A stretch of DNA of 64,000 bases from Aricia agestis (GCF_905147365.1 NC_056409.1:12219001-12283000), one strand, 5' to 3'. Positions 33,730-46,474 are shown, counted from the first letter of the stretch. Numbers and translations: made by a program. The notes: generated from the sequence alone by a model not told the origin.

Positions 33730-36310
33730 CAACTGTAATAACTTTCATGTAGATTCCATTGTTATGGTAACAAGTTATTGATCGCTCGAAAAAAATTTTA
33801 AGGAAATCGTTTAGTCTTTTGGTAAAGAGTGAGCGGGGCGGGTACGCAAGTACGGAGACACTGTATTGGAAGATCATCGATCAGACGTATTGTTATTAAT
33901 AGATCGCGATCATACGTTAGATATTGTAGACATAAAAACTTACGGTCTTACTACAAAAGATTTAAACACCCTTTGAACTGTTGATTAGAGAAAAATTCAG
34001 TACAAAATGGTCTCAAAACTCAACAGATGTTTAATCATTTGTGGTAAGACCTTTAAAGTTTTGCGTGGCCTGTAGCTAAAAATAGCCAACTCATTTGTAC
34101 CATTTAGGTACGCTACATTATTTCGCTATTAAAATGTGCTAGAATTTCATTTTACAAAATCGCCCATGTACATCGAACACTGCGGGGTAAAGTTAAAACG
34201 AAATTCGTTATCAACTTCGTTAACGTCCTAAGGTCTAAACTCTAACTACCAAACTTTTCTACAAATAATTATTGTCTTCCCTGAATTTACGTTTTTCCTT
34301 GCCGAGATTTATGTATAGAGAGACAATGGAATAAGATGCGAAACAGAGTTACAATAACGATGACATTTTTAATGTGGGTCAAAATAACGAATGAAAAAGG
34401 GGTTAAATTTTTTACAACCACGACAACGCTTTTCAATATTTTTACAGAATGGTTTGGTCACAGTTTGTAAAAGGAAACATCAAACAATAGTGTCACTTAT
34501 CAGAGAAACCTCAAAGACCTCAGTAAAATGCGGTTTCCAAAAAGCTTAAGTTCTGTGAAAATTACCTTCTCCAAGCATGTGGTTGTTATATCAGCAACCT
34601 TAGTATATAACTACAATAATAAATTAGTTATCGCACATGCTTTAAAAATAAGTTCTCATCGTTATTGTCATCTTCATCGACTTGGTTATGCATCAAAGTA
34701 ATACAAAGTGTAAACCGACCCTAAAAATCATCATCCTCCTTAAAGCCTGGGATTTACCAGGCAGTAATAAATAGGCTGTATATCACTCGTAAAAGTGATT
34801 ATTTTGATAAGGAGACATAAACAAACATTCCTCATTCTCCTCCAAGCCTCTTGATCCCGGCCTGACCGCAACAACGAACTGGATGCTATTTTAATTAAAA
34901 TCTCTTTGTTATATCTTTAATATTATTTTTACATGGAAAACGTAATTACGTTTATGAAAAGACGCGCGTATAGGAGGTAGTTATCATGATTATAATGAGA
35001 ATATAAGATGAGGAACACTGACACATTTTTGTCTATATTCTTTGTGTTTTACCTATTTAAAAAGTACATATAATATTATACTTGTCGTGTAATAAATATT
35101 CTAAAACAAGAAAAAGTATCGATATTGTCGGCATGCACGAGCAGCTAAAGTGCTTTTAATTACACAAATGCTCGGCGGAGCTAATCCGATTTTACTTGCC
35201 TTATTTTAAGCTGGCAACATCAACATGAAGTGTGTTCTGCAAATACCTCACTTTACACCATGATGCAAACTACGAAACGGTCTCAGAATAAGGTTCAATT
35301 TTGCTTCCATTAAACACGGCATAAATAAAATACCAAACATAAATTTTCCGTTGAAAGGCGAAGGAATTAAAAAGAGCGCTCATAGAGTACGAGGCACCTG
35401 CTAGCCGTGTTCGGTGTTGCTAAACGAGAAAATTAATTTCGCGTCCTGTTAATATTAGAAGGAATTTATAGCAGAGTAGTCGGCCAATACGGTTTGATTT
35501 CCATGGAATTTTATTGAAGCTATGTTCTCCAATCTTTTACGAGATTACACCAGATTGCCTTAGATTTAATTACACATAAGTTTGTATTGTGACTTGTAAC
35601 ATTTGATTTAGAATAAGAAATTACTTCAATAAATAATAATCTTATTGTAAGATATTATGTATGTATTATATACTAATATTATCATTAGATTTTTAAACTT
35701 ATACATAGGTTATACATAGGTAACGCTGTGTAATAAAAATATTCAACATAAAAACCAATGCAAAATATTACTTAATAACTTCAATGTTAGAAGGCCCTAC
35801 TAGTAAGTAGTAGTATAATAACCTAAGCAGCGCAAGTAACAAGTGTAATTCTAATCACTTACCTCTCCCCTTTGCTTATTTGAGGGCAAAGGAAGTTTAT
35901 TTAAACGAGTACATTAATTTTCATCAAATGCCTCACATCCCAGCGATTCTTGACTCAGCAGGAATTATAAAAAAGTGTATTAGATAAATCAAATTCAACT
36001 GCTAACAATATTTGCTTACAAACATGCCGCCTTGGATTCGCTTAATGACTTGTAAATAGCAACGGGTAGGTAGGTCATTAATAACCAAGGGTGGCTGTCT
36101 TGCGCAGTTCCTTTAGGCAATTACCCGAGGCCCGGCGCACGTATGTATATGGTTACTTGATGTATTGTTTAAATTTAATATATGATATGGTGTACCGCAA
36201 GACTCCCGACGAAATTGTTACGTTCTGCATCAATTAGACGCAACCCTAATGCTGGATAACATTTAATCATACAGGCGTATTTTCATAAGGTACGTACGAG
36301 TATTATATAA
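33730..36310. other. No gene seen apart from a weak microexon
   Basis: Mostly AT-rich spacer. A strong minus-strand donor (GAGAG|GTAAGT) at about 35871 follows only a short frame; it could mark an untranslated exon but nothing else supports that. Confidence 0.4.
34566..34610 (-). CDS. Candidate 45-bp upstream microexon (weak)
   Basis: On the minus strand, AACTAAT plus a TTATTATTGTAG acceptor precede 15 open codons (LYTKVADITTTCLEK) followed by donor AAG|GTAATT. Phase 0 at both ends would be compatible with exon A, 9.8 kb downstream. It adds one cysteine. So short an exon cannot be supported by composition, and it competes with the 25359-25475 candidate; both could also be false. Confidence 0.15.
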
Positions 36311-36543
36311 CAAGATATCGCCCGCAACTCCGTTGCGCTAAAATTCGTTTATCGCGCGTGAACCGTACATTTTTCCGGGATGAAAAATATCCTTTGTCCT
36401 TTCCAGGGACATAAAGTACTTATCTCCATACCAAATTTCAGCAAAATCGGTTCTGCGTTTTGAGTGTGAAGGCCATGTCTGCAGACAGACAGACAGATAG
36501 ACAGACAGACTCACTTTTACATTAATTATAATATTAGTATGGA
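36311..36543 (-). mobile_element. Helitron family C
   Basis: Minus-strand 5' TCCATACTAATATTATAATT, a (GTCT)n tract, and 3' GCAACGGAGTTGCGGGCGA then TATCTTG (tip decayed). It is an uninterrupted relative of 13999-14384. Confidence 0.7.
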
Positions 36544-36599
36544 AGTATATGGATATGCGTGGTAGCCCCAAAGGAATATACCGACCAAGCATGGTGGTA

Positions 36600-36692
36600 T
36601 AAATAAAAAAACTTCATGCTTTACTTGCTGATCGGCCGTTGCAGGATGCCGCCCAGAGAAGCCACGACCAAGCCGCGGCCTTTCAGTACGGC
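36600..36692. other. GC-rich coding-like fragment, unassigned
   Basis: About 80 bp stand out in GC content. On the minus strand an acceptor-like CACACTAG precedes about 22 open codons (VLKGRGLVVASLGGILQRPI..) to TAA; on the plus strand an ATG frame of 28 codons (MLYLLIGRCRMPPREATTKP..) is also open. It could be a terminal exon, a retropseudogene scrap or a repeat. Confidence 0.3.
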
Positions 36693-36782
36693 TAGTGTGT
36701 AAAATACGTAGTAAAGCTAAAATGGCGTTCGTAATCTGTAGATCATACAGACCCTAGGAGTTATGTCTATTGTGCCCTAGGG

Positions 36783-36932
36783 CTCTCATGTACGGAAGAT
36801 GGTTTGCTCAAAATATTTTGTTGCTCCATCCTAATCTAAAATTACCATTTTGTACTACTCTCATGTACGGAAGATGGTTTGCTCAAAATATTTTGTTGCT
36901 TCACCCTAATCTAAAATTGCCATTTTGTACCC
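36783..36932 (+). repeat. 75-bp tandem duplication
   Basis: CTCTCATGTACGGAAGATGG... starts at 36783 and again at 36858, with three or four differences. Because 75 is divisible by three, the chance ORF across it repeats the same 25 residues. Confidence 0.9.
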
Positions 36933-36961
36933 AGCTAAATACTAATTTAATATTAGCCTAG

Positions 36962-37954
36962 TAAACGAATGCCCAAAATGGGGGTCTGCTTTTAAAAGTC
37001 GAAAGCAGAAATTTTAACTTTGGTACTTTGTTTAGAGTAGTTAGGAGATAAACATACTAAAAGTCCTAACCCCTCCGAGGTGAGCCCGAGGGAGGGGGGG
37101 CAAAGAACATTGAAATCTTCATACAAAAATAACAGCAATGTTGATAGTGATGATGGTTTTCCTTCAGCGGCTCCCAGAGCCGTTAGTCAAGTGCTTGTAA
37201 ATTTCACTGAGTTCCGTCAGCTCCCCGCGCTTCCAGGATTTTCCTCTTCTGACTATTCTGCTTAAAATTCTGGTAAAGAAAACTTATGAATATAGCTTAC
37301 CTACTTTATAATTTGAGGAGATTGTTCCGTGTAGCAATAATATTATGAAGAAATCTTCGAGAATTAATATTATAATGTAAGGATATTTTAACAATTTTTT
37401 GTCCAAATGTACAAACCTTTATTTCAAATAATAAAATATTATGAGGTCACAACAGTCGGATTCATCACCACTCCAGTTTTTGTAAAATATCATGAGTGCA
37501 CAATTTGTCAAACATAAAAGCAGATTTAAATTTTGAGATGACATTTGACCTGAAAAGTTGTAGTTAATTCGAAAGTGAATAATGAATACTGTATGAATAT
37601 TATGGGCGATATTGCAGAGTCCCACTCTATCTAATTTCACAACTAACTCATAGCCCTGACAGCGCTTATAAGCCTGCATAAATTAATAATTAATTTTTAA
37701 TTACAGACGAACCCTTTGCCTCTTTGGCAATTTGCGTGAGGGAATATTGTGTTCCGCTTAAATAAGTCAATATTATCAACCTTAACTTCGCAACCTTGTT
37801 TAATAAATTAAACGCACGGTACCTGCTTCGTTATATACACAATACATAAATAAGGTCAAGAGGTACTTAATTTTCAAATTAATTAATTGTAATATTTTGT
37901 CATCCTCCACTGTAAAAAACTTATTATTTCGAAGAAAAGGATTAGTAAATCTAA
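36962..37954. other. No gene seen
   Basis: A 61-codon plus frame at 37080-37265 (serine-rich, begins after CCGAGGTGAGCCCGAGGGAG) has no motif. The minus frame 37419-37679 is AT-rich chance sequence. Confidence 0.4.
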
Positions 37955-38278
37955 TCTTATATATAAAATTCTCGTGTCACAATGTTAGGCCGCGTACTCC
38001 TCCGAAACGGCTTTACTGATTGTAACCAAATTTTATATGCATATTCAGTGGGTCTGAGAATCGGCTACTGGATACTTTTTATATTGATGATGAGTGCATT
38101 TGTTGAATAAATAATAGTAAATTATTACAACTCGAGACTAACGGCGACCATTGTTTGTGCGACGGAATAGCGATGGACGTTACCATGGTGACATACTTAT
38201 TTAGTCCCTTCAATAAAATAATACGGGCGAAATACTTTATAAATATTATGGCAAAGAAACGTTTGCCGGGACAGCTAG
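37955..38278 (+). mobile_element. Helitron family A, complete and uninterrupted
   Basis: A|TCTTATATATAAAATTCTCG at the 5' end; 3' GGCAAAGAAACGTTTGCCGG hairpin then GACAGCTAG|T. 324 bp, the best reference copy for the family in this window. Confidence 0.82.
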
Positions 38279-38439
38279 TATTCTATAACTTTATTTTTTT
38301 GCTTGAATATATTATATAGTACAGGTTCCCTAGAACCAATTTTTGAAATGAAACTTCTTTAGGCGCGTTGAGAGTAAAATTTCAAGGTCGCGTCATGGCG
38401 ATACCGTCACGGAGTAAGGAGAAGATTTTGTATAAGTTT

Positions 38440-39290
38440 CACTTCTGACACAGATCGGCTCTCCAGGCTATCACCCTTAGTTCCCCTCATCCCCTGGCAG
38501 TGCAAACAAGGGCGGCCCTCCGAAAAGCTGCATTGCAGAGGCGGGAAATCTCCCTGTTTTGGTTTAAGACGCACGTAGGGTTGAGAGGGAATGAGAGGGT
38601 TGACGAATTAGCCAAGAAGGCCGTGCTGAGATTGAGAAGGAAACCTGACTACGACCTGTGTCCTGTTTCAATCGTCAAGCGTATTTTGAGAGAGGATACG
38701 ATTGAGGAATGGGACAGGAGATACGAGGTAAGAAGGACGGCTGGAGTCACGAAACTCTTTTTCCCAAACGCTACTACTACATACAAAATAGTCGAAAAGA
38801 TAGACATCACACACCACGCCACACAGATTCTGACTGGACACGGTAGATTCGCCTTCTACTTGCACAGATTCAAGTTGAAGGAGGATCCGTCGTGCCTATG
38901 TCAGCCAGGAGTTGAGGAGACGGTTCCTCACCTGTTACTCGAGTGTCCAATTTTTGCTAGAAATAGATATGATATTGAGCAAGAATTGGGCACATCGATG
39001 ATTCGGGTGAGAATCTACCTGCCATCCTGGGAGGTAAAAAGAGAGATTTGTTCCTCTCTTTTTGTAAGAGGATAGTGTGTGTTGCGAACAAGAGAAATTC
39101 TAGTAAACTATTGTGATTGTAAGGTTTTAAGCTGAAGTTTAGTATTTAGCAATTTATTGGAAGTTTTTGTGTACTTATAAGTAATTTCAATAGATAGAAG
39201 ATTTTAATAGAAGATAGCAACAAGCCCTGACACAGTTAGGGGGATGAGGAAAAAAAAGTATGAAGTTACATTGAATAAATAATTGTTACA
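38440..39290 (+). pseudogene. 5'-truncated R1-like non-LTR retrotransposon tail (RNase H and C-terminal Zn motif)
   Basis: The frame open from a GTG at 38500 to TAG at 39075 (191 residues) is the C-terminal end of an ORF2-type polyprotein. RNase H hallmarks are visible: SALQAI just upstream (38455-38472), then WFKTHVGLRGNERVDELAKK with the conserved H, G-N and D. It ends in a Cys-His motif, C-x-C-x9-H-x4-C (CLC...H...C), as in R1-clade elements. A single-base loss near 38452 shifts the frame between SDT and SALQ. Reverse transcriptase and endonuclease are absent. The 3' UTR runs to about 39290. Confidence 0.85.
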
Positions 39291-39885
39291 AAAATATGAG
39301 CTGGGAACCCTTGTACAATCGTAGAGGGAGTATGCCGTACCTGATTCAAGCATTGGCGACCGGGAAAGGAAGGTCGTCAAACAAAACTCCTGCAGTACCG
39401 AAGAAAGGGGTGTTCAGGTACGGCCATTGTATCTCCATTTCCACACTATTGTGAAGCCAAACTGGAGATATTTGCCAGGAATCTATGAACGTTTCTTAGC
39501 ATGTTTAATTTGCTCATGGAAACACAGAAGCTCAGGTAGCCTATATTTCATTTAATTTTAAATGGCTTAATGTAAACTTTAAATGGTGTAATGCCAATCG
39601 TTTATTAATTTTACATTGTCTGATGCAAATTTTAATTGTTAAAATAATATTTGATAATATCCCTGTGTTAAATAGTATTTGATTATCTCTCAATTTCTTT
39701 GAAAAAAGGAAAAAATGCATGATATTGAAAACAGAGTACATTTAATCTAGCCTGATTAAAGGTACCCTGTTGCAAGTGAGCTTTTTTTTTACTATTTAAC
39801 TTCTGTCTCTGTCCTTACTTATCAGAATGACGCGTACGTGTAAAAGATTTGAAGAAATGTTTTAGAATTTTTGCGTACTGTAATG
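39291..39885. other. No gene seen
   Basis: 39300-39420 is GC-richer (GGCGACCGGGAAAGGAAGG) with no identity; the rest is AT-rich. Confidence 0.4.
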
Positions 39886-40105
39886 GAACGAAGTTATTTC
39901 TTATGTTCAGAAAACCTGTACACATATACATAAAAAAATATCGAATATCGCGTCGCTGTTTATGCTCAAAAAATGCCATCTAGTTGACGCACAGGAATAC
40001 TATCAACGCCCTCTGCCCCTACCATGCAGGTACCAATAAAAAAGTGTCGTTACAACTTTTTCAGTCTAGCCCAAGGCGCAACGCGCGATAAGGAAAGTAC
40101 GTTTC
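39886..40105. repeat. Interspersed repeat P, copy 2
   Basis: GGAACGAAGTT at 39894 and AAGTGTCGTTACAACTTTTT through CGCGCGATAAGGAA (about 40043-40096) match copy 1 near 10.0-10.2 kb. The middle differs (no GA hairpin). Confidence 0.55.
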
Positions 40106-41935
40106 AAAAATAATACTTTTAATTTTTTAACAAAGAGTTTTGTTTGTCACAGCTATTTAACACTCGCGCACCTTCACAATAATTAAGCAGGGCAAAAGCC
40201 GACAACTTTTAATTTTCGTGTTTACGCATAATTGCGCTCGTAATTTGCTTTAAGCGGCCATAAATCTGTCCGATTTGTTATTTATTTGGCATTCTGGTTG
40301 TAAAATTCCTGCGAGGTTAAACTGCGGAAGTAACGACATCTGTGTTAACCCCGAATATCGTTAACGTGTGCTCCAATCTTTGCCTCATTTTATAATCATC
40401 ACGGATTTTCTTCTTTTCATTTTATTTTATATTTCAGAGTAGATTTTTGTGTACATGTAAGTACCGTTAACTACAAAAGACATTGATAAATTGTATATTT
40501 TAAGAGGATTCACCAGGGGCGAGAGAAATTGAAAATAGGTATTTAAAAATGTATTGCTGTCTCACCAATCTCAAGTCTCCCACCGCAGAGCGCGATAGAG
40601 ACAACACGACAAAAGTTCTAATAAAAGAACAAAAAATCTTCGATTCGTTGTCCGCTGATTCCTTCTCCAAAACTTAACCGATTTAAGTACTTTTTTCATT
40701 AAGAATTAAAACAAGGCTTGATCTGTGTTCCTATGTTTTATGTTTTTTGTATATTTTAGCCAGTTTTGTTTCCTGGGTGTTTGAACACAGAGTAAAATCT
40801 TGCCATTTTTTTGGGTTTTTGGACGTTCTTATCTTTTTTAATAATAAAATTATGAAAAAAAAGAACCCCTAACATGTCCGTAACATGCGAATAGTGGCCA
40901 TAGATATTCAGGAAAAAAATCATAACTCTACCGGCATTATCCAGGGAGGAAACAGGGGACAGCGTTTGTATGGAAAAACGGCGGTGTGGACTCCTCTTAA
41001 GGGTAAGCATTGGAATTGTAACTAGCCTAATACCTATGTCACACTTTTTTCTTTAAGTTTTAATACAACAGTATCAAAGTAAATGAATACTATAAAATTA
41101 TATCGTATCTGTGTCGTATAGTCGTGTCGTGCGACCAAAGAGCGGTCGAGTAAAGAATAAACAGGCCTGTTATATTTTTACTGTACGTGCCGCGTAATAT
41201 TGAGGGGCTTTTAGCGGCCGCCTTCGATTTTGCAAAATAAAAACTTTACAAAAACATTTTCTTGTGCCATTTTTTCCTTAAGTTTTTATCATGAACCAGC
41301 AAAAACGAGGTATTTCTTGAATTTCGTTCTATATTTTCTTTTAAATTGTCGGTCTTTGTGTAAAATTTTATTTTATATTTTGTACATTTTCAAACGTTTA
41401 CAAATTATTGGTTGCTGGTTATAAATTATTATTTTTATAACATTAATTTTTTTCAGCTTCTTTTATTTTATAAGTATTTAATATAAAAGGCTTATAAAAA
41501 CACCTAAGTTCAGTAATTTCGAACTTGGCTCTCGACTGTAGAACTGAAACAAACATAATATAAAATGTGGTTTCAAATTTGACGAGGACAGCACTGGCTG
41601 ATTATTATCTGATTGCCTTACAAGAAAGGTATAAATTATAATTCATGAGTCGGATGGGCATTGGCTTTGGGCATTGATTATGTTATTGAAACAACAATTT
41701 TTTATCATTTTTTTGATACAGTTCGAAGAATTAATTTATTAATTACAAAGTATAATTATAATATCGTTATACGACGTTTCTTTTACACAGAAAAACTCCT
41801 TATTGATTCTCATAAAGACAAATATATTTTCCTACGAATAATAAAAACTAAGGAAACGTAACTCCCATACTTCAACCGTTTTGAATTTGGTTCCTTTTGA
41901 AAAAAACGACTTTGTTTTATAATATGTATACCTAT
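40106..41935. other. No gene seen
   Basis: AT-rich; frames at 40756-41010, 41230-41424 and 41661-41861 have no motif, repeat structure or splice context. Confidence 0.45.
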
Positions 41936-42781
41936 CAGTGGCGAAGAGTCCATATAACCCGATTCCCGTCGGCTTCCCTTTTGGAAAATCGAATCTATGG
42001 GCTAAATACATTTTTATCTAATAAATATTTTACATACTTAAAAAACTTTGAATTCACTAAACGCCTACAAAATTTTAGATGCAATAAATTTTTCTCTCAC
42101 TTGAAATAGTTTGAATTAATAATTAATCGCCTACAAATTTATATAGGCAATGCAACGTGCAGGCCATCTCCGATAGAAGCCAATAAATTAGCGGGTTATT
42201 TCTTCATACAAAGATATTTCATAGTAAGCATCTGTCCTTTTCATTCCTGTGAACTGATCGTCATGTTCTGTCTCGTTCTACCACGCGCCAATATACTCGG
42301 AAATAAGCCGATACTCGGCGAGTTATTACGGAGAAAGGTTAATTAGCAACGCACAAGTGCGAGCGAGAAAGATGAGTCATGAAGTAAAATTGTTATGAGT
42401 CAAATGGCGGATGAGTGTTTGTAAACAACTTGTGTTGTTTTGAATGTTATTTGTTTTAAAGCGTTAAAAAGAGTGCAGTGTCGCGAATTTAAATTAATTT
42501 GTATTGTGATTTGTTAATTGTGATTTGTGACTCGTACAGCTGAGACTGTTGTCTGACAGATTATTTGCTGTCGAAGGAAACTTCGTTTTCCAAACTTAGT
42601 TTTGAATGACCGTATGTGCCGTCTGTCGTCACGCATACAACTTAACTCAGAAGGCATTTTTCAAAGGCATCATTATCAAACTTGAAACTCGAACATTTGT
42701 TGAACATCAGTGCTGAGCGTTTTGGTAAGTAGATTTTTTTACTCCGGCTTCCCTTCCGAAAATATTTGCCCTTCGCCACTG
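41936..42781. mobile_element. Non-autonomous hAT element, perfect 8-bp duplication
   Basis: CAGTGGCGAAGAG and the inverted CTTCGCCACTG bound 846 bp, flanked by ATACCTAT at 41928-41935 and 42782-42789. Sub-terminal GGCTTCCCTT(T/C)(T/C)GAAAAT occurs at both ends. No transposase frame; the inside (about 42110-42720) is not obviously repetitive and might be captured sequence. Confidence 0.88.
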
Positions 42782-43539
42782 ATACCTATAGATATACAAA
42801 GTCGCTTTTTTCCCTCATGTCCCTTTGTTCCCTTTAATCTTTAAAATTACGTAACGGATTTTGATGCGTTTTTCTTTTATAGATAGAGTGATATATAATT
42901 ATTTGATTAAATTAACAACATCTTTCCTGTTAATCCTGTTTCCTTAATTATGCTGTTATATAATTGTTTCCACTTACAGTACTATGTTACTATTGCATTT
43001 TTTACTAATTTCCTAAAGAAGAGCGTTAATAGTGGAGAAATACTGCTATTTTTGGGGTTTCTAATGTGATGTCGTAAATAATTACATTTTTCCGCTTACA
43101 TTGCAAACGCCTACGAGATTTATCAAAATAATGTACCAAGTATTGTACACATTGAAAAGGTCTACAGAAAACTCCGCGATGGTATTATATGTCTAATGTC
43201 TATCTCATATGGATATCCCACAATAACATTTTTTGTCATTTTCTTTTTACGACAAATAATGCCTAATTTTCGAAGCAATTTTAATAAATACAGCATTAAT
43301 TCTTATTTCTTATCCAATTAAATAACTTAAAGACACTGTTGATTTAATGTAGATCTATATGGCCCTTTACAGCATAATTATGATTTAAATGAATATTTTC
43401 GAAGATATTACAGATTTTAAAAATGCGGGAAGTAGCTTTTGCGGAGGGACCGACCAATGCGAGTCACGGGTAGTTAATAATGAATACAAGTCAAAACTGC
43501 TGAATCGATTTTAATCATTTTTTCAGTGACTATAATATA
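42782..43539. other. No gene seen
   Basis: AT-rich spacer without structure. Confidence 0.45.
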
Positions 43540-43652
43540 TTTCTAGCTATTATCATTCTCGAGTTACAGCCTGGAGACAGACAGTCGGACAGACAACAAA
43601 GTCTTAGTAATAGGGTCCCGTTTTTACCCTTTGGGTACAGAACCCTAAAAAA
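43540..43652 (+). repeat. Right end of a GTCT-bearing GGGTTCC-type element
   Basis: GAGTTACAGCCTGGAGACAG, GGGTCCCGTTTTTACCCTTT and GGGTACAGAACCCTAAAAA follow the order of a widespread Lepidoptera repeat, whose left part is seen at 50136-50300. Left part missing here. Confidence 0.6.
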
Positions 43653-44141
43653 GGCATTTGCATCCATCGTGGATGATTTATACAGTATTTTCAGAGCGTT
43701 GTAACCACACACGACTGCATATTCGCAACATCACGAATAGTTACATCACGAATTATAGTCAACAATTATCTCTGTTAAGCCAACAATAAAAACGTTTAAT
43801 TTTATAATTGCTCAGCAAACTGGTGGATAGCCTCCAAAATTATCTCCGAGATGTTGATTTTCTATTAAGGATCGAATGTTTACTAAACTGAATGAAAGTT
43901 AGCAGACTCGTTACAAAGAGTGAACTGGACGTAATAGAAACTGAACACGATTTTGTTGATTGTACGTAATTTGATTTACAATTTGTCCTTACTAGGCCTT
44001 GGGAATGAAAATAGAATCACACAAAAGACGTGGAGTCGCAATCACGAGGCATTTTAATATTTAATTTGTCATTTCCTTCTTGTTTCGTCTCGGTATTAAC
44101 TATGGAGACGAATGTAGTTCAAATTGATTAATGTTTGAATT

Positions 44142-44428
44142 TCATTTGTAGAACTATTATTGAGTTGTTTGTTAAGTATTGTGTTATAAAATCAAGACAT
44201 CCACCTGTATTTTAGGGCTGGGTCACATCAAAACAAGATGAAACGGGGCGTGATGTATAACAACACTAATATTATAAAATAATTATTTTTTAACAAAAAA
44301 TTGAACCCGACTTCCAACGAAAAAATGATATTTTTAAAATGACCTAAAAAGTATGACTTAAGTAATTCTTTTTCTTCATTAGTGCCTTTTTTTAAATTCG
44401 ACTAAATCTCAACGAATTCTATATTCAA
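44142..44428. repeat. Segment A, source-like copy of a dispersed duplication
   Basis: About 287 bp from TCATTTGTAGAAC to TCTATATTCAA recur at 47877-48158 with only a few substitutions and short indels. This copy is continuous with the flanking GACTTCC element (44287-44704), so it is the likely source. Confidence 0.85.
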
Positions 44429-44704
44429 TTTTCATTATTTTGAAGTCGGTACCAGCCCAGAACTGAGATACTTGACATAGAACTCAGCCGAACTCCTTGA
44501 GGAGTCCCCTCGATTCCTCATGGATTTCATCATCAGATCACCACTTTTGTGAACATGGTACCAAACTCGGATTCAACCCTGAACAACAACAAAAGAATCA
44601 TTAAAATCGGTCCACAAACGGCGAAGTTATGGTTGAACATACAAAAAAAAATATAAACAGACGAACATATTATAACCTCCTCCTTTTTGGAAGTCAGTTA
44701 AAAA
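44287..44704. mobile_element. GACTTCC-family element with both ends
   Basis: Starts TTTTTAACAAAAAATTGAAC..GACTTCC and ends GGAAGTCAGTTAAAAA (inverted). 418 bp. It includes the GAAGTCGGTACCAGCCCAG and CCCTCGATTCCTCATGG phrases also found at 5.2, 18.2 and 19.2 kb. Non-coding. Confidence 0.7.
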
Positions 44705-44735
44705 TATCAAGCGATTACTAATTTTAAATTTGTAC

Positions 44736-44990
44736 GGCTAAATTGCCATGTTGCGCTTCGTTTCGTCTCGCTTTAATGTAACACTTGCTATTTGACCGAG
44801 CTTTGCTCGGTATTCGATAAAACACGAATAAAATGACATTTTCTAAAAGTGATTCCTAGCTAGATCGATTTATGGCCCCCGAAACCCCCTATATACTGAA
44901 TTTCATGAAAATCGTTGGAGCCGATTCCGAGATTCCAATTATAAATATATATATACAAGAATTGCTCGTTTAAATATATAAGATATTGTG
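44736..44990. repeat. Interspersed repeat Q, copy 1
   Basis: ACCGAGCTTTGCTCGGT hairpin, GATAAAACACGAATAAAA, CCCCCGAAACCCCCTATATA and GAGATTCCAATTATAAATAT are shared with 62838-63150. Possibly a LINE or Helitron end; class uncertain. Confidence 0.6.
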
Positions 44991-46143
44991 TACACTGTAC
45001 ATACGATTAGTATAATGGAAGTCCCTAAATCGATGACTCTCTATGCAAGGGAAAATACTATAATTTTAGTGTTTAAAAATGTAGGAACAAAGTGCTTTGT
45101 AATTAAAACATCATCAAGAGCATAGAAGCAAAAACTTGGAGTAAACAGCTCCTCCAGCTAAGTGTTAATTACTTAAGAGCTTCGTTTGTAAGGTCTTCGA
45201 ATAATATTTACGCAGCTCAGGCTCGTCTCTGCACTGTTTATCTTAAGTACTTTTGTTAGTATTATAGTTTAATAGCTATAATCACTACAATATAATAATA
45301 TCGAAAACCTGAACACATTTAAGGAGGCTGTATATCGGTGGCGTGGCGTTGGCAATTGAAGAAGAACCTAGATCCAGCATACTCGAACAGCATCTATCTA
45401 GGTTCATAAATTTACTAAAACATCCCCTCCTACTCCACACCGGGCGGTGGTTTTCGATCACGTGTCCTAGCAGGAGAATAATAAAAAATCTTTATTGAAA
45501 AACCAAACAAAATTTTATCCTATTAGCCCGCCAAACTGCATACTTTTACCCCTTGGTGCGTTTTTTGGGACCGGTAAAAATATGTTTTTACCCGTTCCAA
45601 AAAAGCGCACCAAACTTGCTCCAAACAAAAGAGACCTATACTTAAAGAAGTTTCGACTACAAAAATCACTGAGATTGGTATCTTAGTAATTTTGTAAGTG
45701 TGTAACAAAAACGTTGGTAAAAACCTAAGTGACAAACGCGCCAAATTAAAACGATACACAACTGAGTAATTTGTTTTCCTTAATTGCTTAATAATTAATT
45801 TTCGCTCCCATTAATAAAGTGGCACATTTAAAGCGCGTTATTACAAACGCGAGTGGGCTGACGTTCAACAATTCCGACGCAAATTAGTTGACGGACATAA
45901 TTTTGTTTTTAATGTTGAAATTACGTTTAACCGAAGTTGGCCGCGGCTGTTATTTCGGTCACGTCTCACGCCGTCTAACGTGTGGATAAAATGTCGACTA
46001 CATGCGGTATACGTGTGAAATTACTTTAATTTTTTAATGCTTTCGAAATGTTTTTTTGCAGTTTGCAGCAAAATATCTCAGAATATTAAATCGTTTGCCC
46101 GCATGTAAAAGAAAGTTTACACGTTTATACGTGGGAGTTCATG
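44991..46143. other. No gene seen; unclassified GC-richer block
   Basis: 45318-45475 (GGCTGTATATCGGTGGCGTG...CACACCGGGCGGTGG) is compositionally distinct but has no long frame. Overlapping frames at 45495-45759 lie around an inverted CCGGTAAAAATATGTTTTTA-type sequence and are probably chance. Confidence 0.4.
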
Positions 46144-46474
46144 CGTGGGAAAGCCATGCTGCGGCACGAATGGGCCGGCTCGACCGGAGAAGTACCACGT
46201 TCTCACAGAAAACCGGCGTAAAACAGCGCAAGCGCTGTGTTTCGCCGAGTGAGTGAGTTCACCGGAGGCCCAATCCCCTACCCTTTCCCTTCCCTACCCT
46301 CCCCTATTGCCTTCCCTTCCCTTCCCTACCCTCCCCTATTACCATATTCCCTCTTAGAAGGCCGGCAACGCGCCTGCAGCTCTTCTGATGCTGCGAGTGT
46401 CCATAGGTTACGGAAGTTGTTTTCCATCAGGTGACCCGTTTGCTCGTTTGCCCCCTTATTTCATTAAAAAAAAA
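46144..46474 (+). mobile_element. SINE family L, sense orientation, near complete
   Basis: Head GTGGGAAAGCCATGCTGCGG with B-box-like GGCTCGACCGG, the ACAGCGCAAGCGCTGTGTTTC stem, a (TTCCC)-rich tract, and a 3' block CATCAGGTGACCCGTTTGCTC ending in poly-A at 46465-46474. The only plus-strand copy. The 65-66 codon frames over it are shadows. Confidence 0.82.

Noticed and set aside
36770..36961. ORF with an internal 25-residue repeat as a repeat protein
   Set aside because: It is a 75-bp tandem DNA duplication read in a chance frame.
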